From an uncultured Coprococcus sp. (GTDB lineage Bacteria > Bacillota > Clostridia > Lachnospirales > Lachnospiraceae), in the NCBI GenBank assembly GCA_934277375.1, contig CAKQTZ010000002.1, positions 186,001 through 250,000 on the forward strand: a stretch of 64,000 bases of DNA. Reading direction: 5' to 3'. Made by a program: the position numbers and the translations under genes. Positions 57,214 through 64,000 of the stretch are shown here, in pieces. The notes beneath the pieces were generated by a model. The model saw only the letters and a program-made list of their open reading frames with translations, had not been told where the DNA came from and ran no database searches. Numbering within the stretch: position 1 is the first letter of the stretch; each line of letters opens with the position of its first letter.

Positions 57214-58518
57214 ATGGTAAAGGTAATTACATATGGAACATATGACTTGCTTCACTATGGACATATCAGGCTATTAGAGAGAGCAAAAGCACTCGGCGAT
57301 TATCTGATTGTCGGTGTGACAGCAGATGATTTTGATAAAAACAGGGGGAAAATCAATGTACAACAATCGTTGATGGAACGAATTGAGGCGGTACGTGCCA
57401 CTGGTTTAGCGGATAAGATCATAGTGGAAGAATATGAGGGGCAGAAAATCGATGATATCCGTCGATATGATGTGGATATTTTTACAGTTGGCTCTGACTG
57501 GAAGGGTGAATTTGACTATCTGAACGAATACTGCAAAGTAATATACCTGAATCGTACAGAAGGTGTCTCTAGTTCTGAAATTCGGTCAGAAGAGCGGAAA
57601 ATAAGACTTGGTATCGTAGGCGATTCGCTGATTGCTAAAAAGTATATCAGGGAAGCACAGTATGTTAATGGTCTGGAAATTGCTGGAGCTTGTACAAGAA
57701 ATCCGAAGTACTTTGAAGATATTCCGTTCATAACGGATGACTTTGATGTGTTGCTGGGAAAAGTAGACGCTGTTTACATTGTATCTACCCCAGAAAATCA
57801 CTATGACCATATAAAGAGGGCGCTGGAAAGTGGTAAGCATGTGTTGTGCGAGTCGCCGATTGCCCTGGATAGTCAGCAGAGCAGACAGCTTTTTGACTTG
57901 GCGGGCAAAAAAGGATGTATTTTAACGGATGCGCTAAAAACAGCGTATTCAACAGCTTATTCAAGACTTCTTTTACTGGCAAAAGAAGGGAAAATTGGTG
58001 ACATATATTCTGTAGATGTGACCTGTACAAGCCTGAGATCTATTGCGGAAGATGCATGGGATAGTATATGTGACTGGGGCCCTACAGCTATGTTGCCGGT
58101 TTTGAATATACTTGGAGTAAACTATAAGGAAAATCGCATTATTTCCCACATTGATCAGGACGGACATGATCAGTTTACAAAGATTGATTTTTTGTATGAC
58201 CATGCGGTGGCTTCTGTTAAAGTAGCGAAGGGTGTTAAGTCAGAAGGGGAACTGGTAGTCTCTGGTACAAAAGGTTATATTTATGTTCCGGCACCTTGGT
58301 GGAAAACAGACTATTTTGAAATTCGTTATGAGGATACATCCCGGAATAAGAGGTATTTTTATCAACTTGATGGGGAAGGAATACGATATGAACTGGTTGC
58401 TTTTGCAAAGACTATTGAAAGTGGACGTAATTTGTCTTATGTCGATGAAGAAATTTCCAATGGTATTTGTAAGGTGATAGGAGATTTTTATTCGAAAAAA
58501 AACTGTAGTTTGATATAA
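57214..58518 (+). CDS. TagD-like cytidylyltransferase fused to a Gfo/Idh/MocA domain
   Basis: A 434-residue fusion. Residues 1 to about 128 form a nucleotidyltransferase of the glycerol-3-phosphate cytidylyltransferase family (TYGTYDLLHYGHIRLLERAK, HxxH at 14-17; RTEGVSSSEIR). Residues about 130-434 form a Gfo/Idh/MocA oxidoreductase-like domain, but the dinucleotide loop is GIVGDSLIA rather than GxGxxG and the catalytic EKP is E213-S214-P215 (CESPIA), so catalysis is doubtful. It could provide the CDP-activated alcohol for the upstream transferase (inference). Overlap of composition with the aminotransferase suggests joint acquisition. GAGGGAAGC precedes the ATG. Confidence 0.83.
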   Translation: MVKVITYGTYDLLHYGHIRLLERAKALGDYLIVGVTADDFDKNRGKINVQQSLMERIEAVRATGLADKIIVEEYEGQKIDDIRRYDVDIFTVGSDWKGEFDYLNEYCKVIYLNRTEGVSSSEIRSEERKIRLGIVGDSLIAKKYIREAQYVNGLEIAGACTRNPKYFEDIPFITDDFDVLLGKVDAVYIVSTPENHYDHIKRALESGKHVLCESPIALDSQQSRQLFDLAGKKGCILTDALKTAYSTAYSRLLLLAKEGKIGDIYSVDVTCTSLRSIAEDAWDSICDWGPTAMLPVLNILGVNYKENRIISHIDQDGHDQFTKIDFLYDHAVASVKVAKGVKSEGELVVSGTKGYIYVPAPWWKTDYFEIRYEDTSRNKRYFYQLDGEGIRYELVAFAKTIESGRNLSYVDEEISNGICKVIGDFYSKKNCSLI

Positions 58519-58599
58519 AAATTGACGACAATAATGATGGGGAGACACAGTAACGAGCAGTTTATCTAGCTGGGACATGTGAATAAGCAGATTCATACC

Positions 58600-58628
58600 T
58601 TGAAGAGAAATGGGTTATTGTGTATAAT
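58600..58628 (+). promoter_or_regulatory. SigA-like promoter immediately ahead of a terminator
   Basis: TTGAAG (58600-58605), 17-base spacer, TATAAT (58623-58628). The next element is a terminator hairpin about 15 bases downstream, so any transcript would be very short unless read through. Confidence 0.45.
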
Positions 58629-58642
58629 AATTTAGGTACAGT

Positions 58643-58678
58643 AAAAGCAGGATACGCACAGGTACCCTGCTTTTATTT
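58643..58678 (+). terminator. Intrinsic terminator after the cytidylyltransferase fusion
   Basis: AAAAGCAGG (58643-58651) pairs with CCTGCTTTT (58666-58674), extended by TAC/GTA inside, then TTTATTTAT. Ends the polymer locus. The rest of the gap to 58753 holds no other clear signal. Confidence 0.8.
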
Positions 58679-58752
58679 ATGCGGACAACATGCAAAAACA
58701 TGGACTTTGCTGTTGCTGCGATAACTTGAGAGAATAAAACAGGTGGAGTGAT

Positions 58753-59691
58753 ATGATAGAGACGGTAGTTTCAGCGAATATGCTGATTGGAGAAGTGATG
58801 AGGGTGAAGAAGAATCACCTTGCACCTGATTTCCCAACGGGCAATGAGAAGAGATTGTGTATAGTCTCCGGAATCCATGGAGATGAAGTGGCTGGTCAGT
58901 ATATATGCTATGAACTGATCAGGAGAATAAAGAAAGATTTTGATAAGCTTACAGGAATAGTGGATGTATATCCGTTCATCAATCCGATGGGACTTGAAGC
59001 CCAGTACAGAGATGTACCTGTATTTGATATAGACATGAACACGCTGTTTCCGGGATCAAAGGATGGAACAGTTGGTGAGTATACCGCTGCAAAAGTCATG
59101 AAGGATATTGAGGGAGCGGATATCTGCGTGGATGTGCATTCCAGCAGTGTGTATATAAAGGAGATACCACAGGTCAGAGTGAATTCGGATGTGGCAGCAG
59201 AACTGGCGCCATATGCAGCCTGCATGAATGTTGATGTTGTCTGGATACATCCGTCATCCACTGTCATGGAGGGAAGTCTTGCCCATGCGCTGAATGAGAC
59301 CGGTGTGAAGAGTATGGTCGTTGAGTCTGGAGTTGCGCTCAAGATAGACTATGACTATTCCAACCAGATAGTAGACGGACTGTTTTCGCTCATGAAGAAG
59401 ATGGAAATATGGCAGGGTGATATAAATGTAGAACATAAGCCTAAGTTTGCCAAGGATAAGGATGTCGTATTTGTAAATGCAGAGAGCAGCGGAATATTTC
59501 TTCCTGTGGCAAAACATTCGGAATACATACAGCAGGGAGAGATAATAGGCAGGATAGTAAATGTCCTTACAGGTTCGGTGGAGGAGACTATAAGATCACC
59601 AAGAAATGGTATTGTGTTTTCACTCAGGGAGTATCCGGTCATAGAAGAGGGGTCACTTGTGGCTCGAATATTCGGAGGTGGACATGAATAA
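58753..59691 (+). CDS. M14 family deacylase (AstE/AspA-like), zinc site intact
   Basis: A 312-residue succinylglutamate desuccinylase/aspartoacylase family protein (M14). Zinc ligands are H42 and E45 (GIHGDE) and H129 (VDVHSS); a likely catalytic Glu lies in VVESG. The substrate-carboxylate motif, usually DxNRxFPG, reads DMNTLFPG, so the Arg is Thr97. The C-terminal beta-barrel (about 235-312) is typical. The following gene is a paralogue with the opposite pattern of losses. Substrate unknown. GGTGGAGTGAT precedes the ATG. Confidence 0.82.
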   Translation: MIETVVSANMLIGEVMRVKKNHLAPDFPTGNEKRLCIVSGIHGDEVAGQYICYELIRRIKKDFDKLTGIVDVYPFINPMGLEAQYRDVPVFDIDMNTLFPGSKDGTVGEYTAAKVMKDIEGADICVDVHSSSVYIKEIPQVRVNSDVAAELAPYAACMNVDVVWIHPSSTVMEGSLAHALNETGVKSMVVESGVALKIDYDYSNQIVDGLFSLMKKMEIWQGDINVEHKPKFAKDKDVVFVNAESSGIFLPVAKHSEYIQQGEIIGRIVNVLTGSVEETIRSPRNGIVFSLREYPVIEEGSLVARIFGGGHE

Positions 59692-60622
59692 AGAGATAAT
59701 ATATTCCATGAATACCGCGTATCGTGGGGAGTATGAGATACAGGGCTTTTCATATGGAGGCGGAGAGAAGGCAGCGTGCATAGTGGGGGCTATGCGTGGA
59801 AATGAATTTCAGCAGCTCTATATAAGTTCACTTCTGGCTAAGAAGCTGAGTGAACTGGAGGCCAGGGGTGCAATAGTTTCCGGAAAGAAGATAATGCTCA
59901 TACCATCCATAAATTACAGCTCATTCAATGTCGGAAAAAAATACTGGATAACAGATAATTCTGATATAAACAGATCCTTTCCGGGAAACCCGGAGGGACA
60001 GGCGACAAGCCGTATAGCTGCAGCGGTTATGGAGAAAGTGACAGGTTATGCGTATGGTATACAGTTTGCAAGCTTCTACATGGATGGCGAATTTATACCT
60101 CATGTGAGAATGATAGAGACTGGAAGACAGAGCAACAGTCTGGCAAATCAGTTTGGAATGCCTTATGTGCTCACGGCGGAGCCTAGGTCATATGACAGGG
60201 CAACACTTAATTATAACTGGCAGATGCGGGGAACCGATGCATTTTCTGTATATTCCGGCGTTACAGATACGATAAATGGTGAGAGTGCCAATCAGGCTGT
60301 GTCATCAGTTCTCAGATTCCTTACGCGCATGGGTGTTATAAGGTATAACTGCCATGCAGGATATATATCTACTATTCTGGATGAGGAGGATCTGCTCAGT
60401 ATCAGATCAGAGCATGCGGCCGGATTTTTCAAGAAGCTTGTGGCTCCAGGCGACGAGGTCGTGAGAGGAGATATCATAGCGAATATCATCAACCCGATGA
60501 CAGGAGAGAACACGACGGATATATATGCACCGACGGATGGAATCATATTCTATTGCCAGAACTCCCCGATGATATATCAGAATTCGGTGATATTCAAGAT
60601 GATAAGAAGATTGCACAATTAG
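59684..60622 (+). CDS. M14 family paralogue with lost zinc ligands
   Basis: A roughly 312-residue paralogue of the preceding M14 protein. The zinc motif is R38-G-N-E (GAMRGNE) instead of HGDE, and the second His is replaced (YGIQFAS, Q127 by alignment), so no zinc site remains. In contrast the DINRSFPG motif keeps the Arg (R97) that the upstream paralogue lacks. ATG 59684 follows GGAGGTGGAC and overlaps the upstream stop by 8 bases, a sign of coupled synthesis of a two-subunit protein (inference). Equal lengths and alignment end to end support a tandem duplication. Confidence 0.8.
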   Translation: MNKEIIYSMNTAYRGEYEIQGFSYGGGEKAACIVGAMRGNEFQQLYISSLLAKKLSELEARGAIVSGKKIMLIPSINYSSFNVGKKYWITDNSDINRSFPGNPEGQATSRIAAAVMEKVTGYAYGIQFASFYMDGEFIPHVRMIETGRQSNSLANQFGMPYVLTAEPRSYDRATLNYNWQMRGTDAFSVYSGVTDTINGESANQAVSSVLRFLTRMGVIRYNCHAGYISTILDEEDLLSIRSEHAAGFFKKLVAPGDEVVRGDIIANIINPMTGENTTDIYAPTDGIIFYCQNSPMIYQNSVIFKMIRRLHN

Positions 60623-60762
60623 CGGTGGGGTGGATTGCAGCTTAAGAAAAATATGTTAAATGGTACTGACATCAAAAAATAAGCTGAGATTTACGGAATA
60701 ATGTAAGGAATACACAAAAATCACCAAACAAACACAAAACACTACAAAAAAATCAAGATAAA

Positions 60763-60825
60763 TGCTATTATTAAGTAATTGAAATTAAAAAGGCGGAATT
60801 CGTATGATTATTTTTCCACCTTTAT
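60763..60825 (+). promoter_or_regulatory. purL promoter and leader hairpin
   Basis: An extended -10, TGC-TATTAT (60763-60771), is followed by an inverted repeat AAAGGCGGAA (60789-60798) / TTCCACCTTT (60816-60825) with one mismatch. No T-run follows. No purine riboswitch core is recognisable in the 60623-60854 gap. Confidence 0.4.
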
Positions 60826-60854
60826 GAAAAACGCTTTTACTATGGAGGTATGAC

Positions 60855-63800
60855 ATGAGTAAGGTCAAGAGAGTGTATGTTGAGAAAAAGCCTGACTATG
60901 CAGTCAAGGCAAAGGAACTTCACGAAGAGATTAAGAACTACCTGGGAATCAATGCTGAGTATGTAAGAGTCCTTGTAAGATATGACATTGAGAACATATC
61001 TGAAGAGACATACAGCAAGGCACTTGAGACAGTATTTGCAGAGCCGCCAGTGGATGTGATCTATGAGGGTGAGCCACAGCTTGCAGCTACAGATAAGGTA
61101 TTTTCAGTAGAGGCACTTCCTGGTCAGTTCGATCAGAGAGCGGATTCAGCAGAGCAGTGTGTAAAGCTTCTTGCAGAGGATGAGGAGCCGGTTATCAAGA
61201 CTGCCACAACATATGTACTTTCAGGCGACGTGACAGACGAGCAGCTTAAGGCTGTCATGGATTACTGTGTAAACCCTGTTGATTCAAGAATATGCGGCAT
61301 GGAGATACCTGAGACTCTTGTAACAGAGTTCCCTGAGCCAGCCGATGTTCATATATTTGACGGATTCAAGGACATGGCAGAGGCGGATCTGAAGGAGCTT
61401 TATGACTCACTTGGACTTGCCATGACATTCAAGGATTTCCTTCACATCCAGAACTACTTCAAGGGTGAGGAGAAGAGAGACCCATCCATGACCGAGATCA
61501 GAGTCCTCGATACATACTGGTCAGATCACTGCCGTCATACAACATTCTCAACAGAGCTCACAGATGTTGAGTTCGATGATGGAGATTACAAGGATCTTCT
61601 TGAGAAGACATTTGACGCATATAGAGCAGAGATGAAGGAGATGTACAAGGACAGAGATGACAAGTTCGTATGTCTCATGGATATAGCCCTGATGGGTATG
61701 AAACAGCTCAAGGCAGCAGGAAAGCTCGATGACATGGAAGTGTCAGATGAGATCAATGCATGTTCAATAGTTGTTCCTGTAGTTGTAGACGGAGTAGAGG
61801 AAGAGTGGCTTGTATTCTTTAAGAACGAGACACACAACCATCCTACAGAGATAGAGCCATTCGGTGGTGCTGCTACATGTCTTGGCGGAGCTATCAGAGA
61901 TCCACTCTCAGGAAGAGGTTATGTATATCAGGCTATGAGAGTTACAGGTGCAGCTGATCCTACAAAGTCTCTCAAGGACACTATGGAGGGCAAGCTTCCA
62001 CAGCGTAAGATCGTCACAACAGCAGCACATGGTTACAGCTCATATGGTAACCAGATCGGTCTTGCAACAGGTCTCGTAAATGAGATATATCATCCAGATT
62101 ATGTTGCAAAGAGAATGGAGATCGGAGCAGTTATGGGTGCAGCTCCAAGACGTGCAGTAAAGCGTCTCACATCTGATCCGGGAGATGTCATCATCCTTCT
62201 CGGTGGACGTACAGGCCGTGATGGCTGTGGTGGAGCTACAGGTTCATCCAAGGCCCACACATCACACTCACTTGAGACATGTGGCGCAGAGGTTCAGAAG
62301 GGTAACCCACCTACAGAGAGAAAGATACAGAGACTCTTCAGAAGAGAAGAGGTTTCATCTATTATAAAGAAGTGTAACGACTTTGGTGCCGGCGGTGTGT
62401 CAGTTGCCATAGGAGAGCTGGCAGACGGACTTGTTGTAGATCTTGACAAGGTGCCAAAGAAATATGCAGGACTTGACGGTACAGAGCTTGCTATATCAGA
62501 GTCCCAGGAGCGTATGGCTATCGTGGTAGATCCTAAGGATGTTGATACTATGCTCGGTTATGCTGAGGAGGAGAACCTTGAGGCTGTAGTAGTTGCAAAG
62601 GTTACAGAGGAGCCTAGACTTGTTCTTAAGTGGAGAGGTAAGGATATTGTAAATATCTCCCGTGCATTCCTGAACACTAATGGTGCTCATCAGGAGACAC
62701 AGGTCAAGGTTGAGGTGCCAAGTAAGGCAGATAACTATTTTGATTCAGTAAAGGAGCCTGCAGATGTAAAGCAGGCATGGCTTGATACATTGTCAGATCT
62801 GAATGTATGTTCACAGAAGGGACTTGTGGAGATGTTCGACAGCTCTATCGGAGCAGGAACAGTAACCATGCCGTACGGTGGTAAGTATCAGCTGACACCT
62901 ACCCAGACAATGATCGCAAAACTTCCTGTACTCAAGGGTAAGACAGACACGATCACCATGATGAGCTACGGATTTGATCCATATCTGTCAAGCTGGAGCC
63001 CATACCATGGTTCAGTTTATGCAGTTGTTACATCAGCAGCCAAGATCGCTGCAGCAGGTGGAGATGTAAGCAAGATCAGACTTACATTCCAGGAGTATTT
63101 CAAGAGACTTGGAACAGATCCATACAGATGGGGACAGCCACTGGCAGCACTCCTCGGTGCATACGATGTACAGATAGGACTTGGACTTCCATCTATAGGT
63201 GGTAAGGACAGTATGTCAGGTACATTCAACGATATAGACGTACCTCCAACACTCGTATCATTTGCAGTTGATGTGGCAAGCTACATGGATGTGGTTACAC
63301 CAGAGCTCAAGAAGGCTGGAAATGTACTGGTAGAGATGGATATAGATAAGGACGAGAACGACATACCTGTATATGAGAATGTTCTCTACATGTATGATCT
63401 CCTCAACAAGAAGATAAAAGAGGGCAAGATCCAGTCTGCATACGCAGTAGGATTTGGCGGTATCATAGAGGCTGTCAGCAAGATGGCATTTGGAAATAAG
63501 CTCGGTGTAGAGCTTGAGGATACAGTTAGCAAGAGAGATCTGGTTGCCAAGAATTACGGCGCTATCATCCTTGAGGTCAAGGAGTCAGATCTTGACCAGC
63601 TCGGCATTCCTGTTAAGAAGATAGGTAAGGTCACAAAGGAGCCTGTATTTACATACAAGGATGCAACGATCACTATGGATGAGGCTCTTGCAGCATGGAC
63701 CAAGACTCTGGAGAAGGTATTCCCGACAGAGTCAAATGTACCACAGACAGAGATCAAGACAGGCCTCTTCGATGCCAAGACAGTTTACACATCAAGGAAC

Positions 63801-64000
63801 AAGGTTGCAAAGCCAAAGGTATTCATACCTGTATTCCCTGGTACAAACTGTGAGTATGACTCAGCAAAGGCATTTGAGAGAGCTGGCGCAGACGTACAGA
63901 CGATAGTATTCAGAAATATGACAGCACAGGGAATCAGAGACTCTGTTGACGCATTCAAAAAGGCAATCAGCGATTCACAGATCATCATGTTCCCAGGTGG
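60855..64000 (+). CDS. purL: Phosphoribosylformylglycinamidine synthase, large form (3' end outside window)
   Basis: The single-chain FGAM synthase of purine biosynthesis, converting FGAR, ATP and glutamine to FGAM. 1048 codons are in the window and the frame is open at the end. Visible: an N-terminal PurS-like region, KNETHNHPTEIEPFGGAATCLGGA with the ATP-binding signature, two AIRS-type halves (RDGCGGATGSSKA; LGLPSIGGKDSMSGTF), and the start of the glutaminase domain (KPKVFIPVFPGTNCEYDSAKA). Only the last roughly 200 residues with the catalytic Cys-His-Glu are missing. Start ATG 60855 follows ATGGAGGTATGAC. Codon use is that of a highly expressed gene. Confidence 0.95.
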   Translation, partial: MSKVKRVYVEKKPDYAVKAKELHEEIKNYLGINAEYVRVLVRYDIENISEETYSKALETVFAEPPVDVIYEGEPQLAATDKVFSVEALPGQFDQRADSAEQCVKLLAEDEEPVIKTATTYVLSGDVTDEQLKAVMDYCVNPVDSRICGMEIPETLVTEFPEPADVHIFDGFKDMAEADLKELYDSLGLAMTFKDFLHIQNYFKGEEKRDPSMTEIRVLDTYWSDHCRHTTFSTELTDVEFDDGDYKDLLEKTFDAYRAEMKEMYKDRDDKFVCLMDIALMGMKQLKAAGKLDDMEVSDEINACSIVVPVVVDGVEEEWLVFFKNETHNHPTEIEPFGGAATCLGGAIRDPLSGRGYVYQAMRVTGAADPTKSLKDTMEGKLPQRKIVTTAAHGYSSYGNQIGLATGLVNEIYHPDYVAKRMEIGAVMGAAPRRAVKRLTSDPGDVIILLGGRTGRDGCGGATGSSKAHTSHSLETCGAEVQKGNPPTERKIQRLFRREEVSSIIKKCNDFGAGGVSVAIGELADGLVVDLDKVPKKYAGLDGTELAISESQERMAIVVDPKDVDTMLGYAEEENLEAVVVAKVTEEPRLVLKWRGKDIVNISRAFLNTNGAHQETQVKVEVPSKADNYFDSVKEPADVKQAWLDTLSDLNVCSQKGLVEMFDSSIGAGTVTMPYGGKYQLTPTQTMIAKLPVLKGKTDTITMMSYGFDPYLSSWSPYHGSVYAVVTSAAKIAAAGGDVSKIRLTFQEYFKRLGTDPYRWGQPLAALLGAYDVQIGLGLPSIGGKDSMSGTFNDIDVPPTLVSFAVDVASYMDVVTPELKKAGNVLVEMDIDKDENDIPVYENVLYMYDLLNKKIKEGKIQSAYAVGFGGIIEAVSKMAFGNKLGVELEDTVSKRDLVAKNYGAIILEVKESDLDQLGIPVKKIGKVTKEPVFTYKDATITMDEALAAWTKTLEKVFPTESNVPQTEIKTGLFDAKTVYTSRNKVAKPKVFIPVFPGTNCEYDSAKAFERAGADVQTIVFRNMTAQGIRDSVDAFKKAISDSQIIMFPG

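Noticed and set aside
56000..58760. Mobile element carrying the aminotransferase and cytidylyltransferase genes
   Set aside because: Codon use differs, but no transposase, terminal inverted repeats, target duplication or integrase is visible.
60623..60854. Purine or PRPP riboswitch before purL
   Set aside because: No aptamer core seen; only an extended -10 and a simple hairpin.

Overview
The window is a chromosomal segment of a low-to-moderate G+C, endospore-forming Clostridia, most likely Lachnospiraceae. Evidence: a complete spoIIIAA-AH operon, spoIVB, spo0A-type regulators and sigK; the fixed Firmicute gene order pepP-efp-spoIIIA-asp23-nusB-xseAB-ispA-dxs-tlyA-argR-recN-spoIVB; an aroE-aroK fusion; and strong AGGAGG ribosome sites. 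Genus cannot be fixed from sequence alone. I saw no rRNA, tRNA, CRISPR array, prophage or insertion sequence.

Layout. 1-3.9 kb: 3' end of RNase J, ylbF-like, a truncated mltG-like gene, trmR and trhP (B. subtilis yrrL-yrrM-yrrO synteny). 3.95-4.58 kb, minus strand: uninterrupted sigK with no pro-sequence, the only minus-strand gene. 4.8-25.6 kb: a type IV pilus locus with pilB, pilT, pilC and major pilin, then a second block with a pilM-pilN fusion, pilO, four prepilin-like minor subunits (one GspK/PilX-like without Glu5) and a 2416-residue secreted protein with an internal duplication, closed by a strong terminator. 25.7-44.7 kb: aroEK, pepP, efp, the spoIIIA operon, the asp23...recN housekeeping run and spoIVB.

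44.8-48.8 kb: a SulP transporter sits where spo0A usually follows spoIVB. Then come two tandem Spo0A-type regulators, the first with a degenerate receiver. 48.9-58.5 kb: an unusual envelope-polymer locus with two tandem membrane-anchored LtaS/phosphoglycerol-transferase-like proteins, a small membrane protein, a fusion of a YidC/Oxa1 insertase domain to a TagB/TagF-type CDP-glycerol glycerophosphotransferase domain, a class V aminotransferase and a fusion of a TagD-like cytidylyltransferase to a Gfo/Idh/MocA domain. The last two differ in codon use from their neighbours. 58.75-60.6 kb: two M14 (AstE/AspA-like) paralogues with complementary loss of active-site residues. 60.9 kb to the end: purL, open at the window edge.

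How it works together. The pilus genes can supply extension and retraction motors, platform, alignment complex, major pilin and a tip complex that may carry the giant protein; no prepilin peptidase is in the window. The spo genes cover initiation (Spo0A), the mother-cell channel (SpoIIIA), the SpoIVB checkpoint protease and late mother-cell sigma (SigK). The 49-58.5 kb locus looks like a self-contained route from an activated CDP-alcohol to a membrane or wall phosphopolymer or decoration. The YidC-transferase fusion, the Spo0A pair, the giant pilus-associated protein and the complementary M14 pair deserve most attention.
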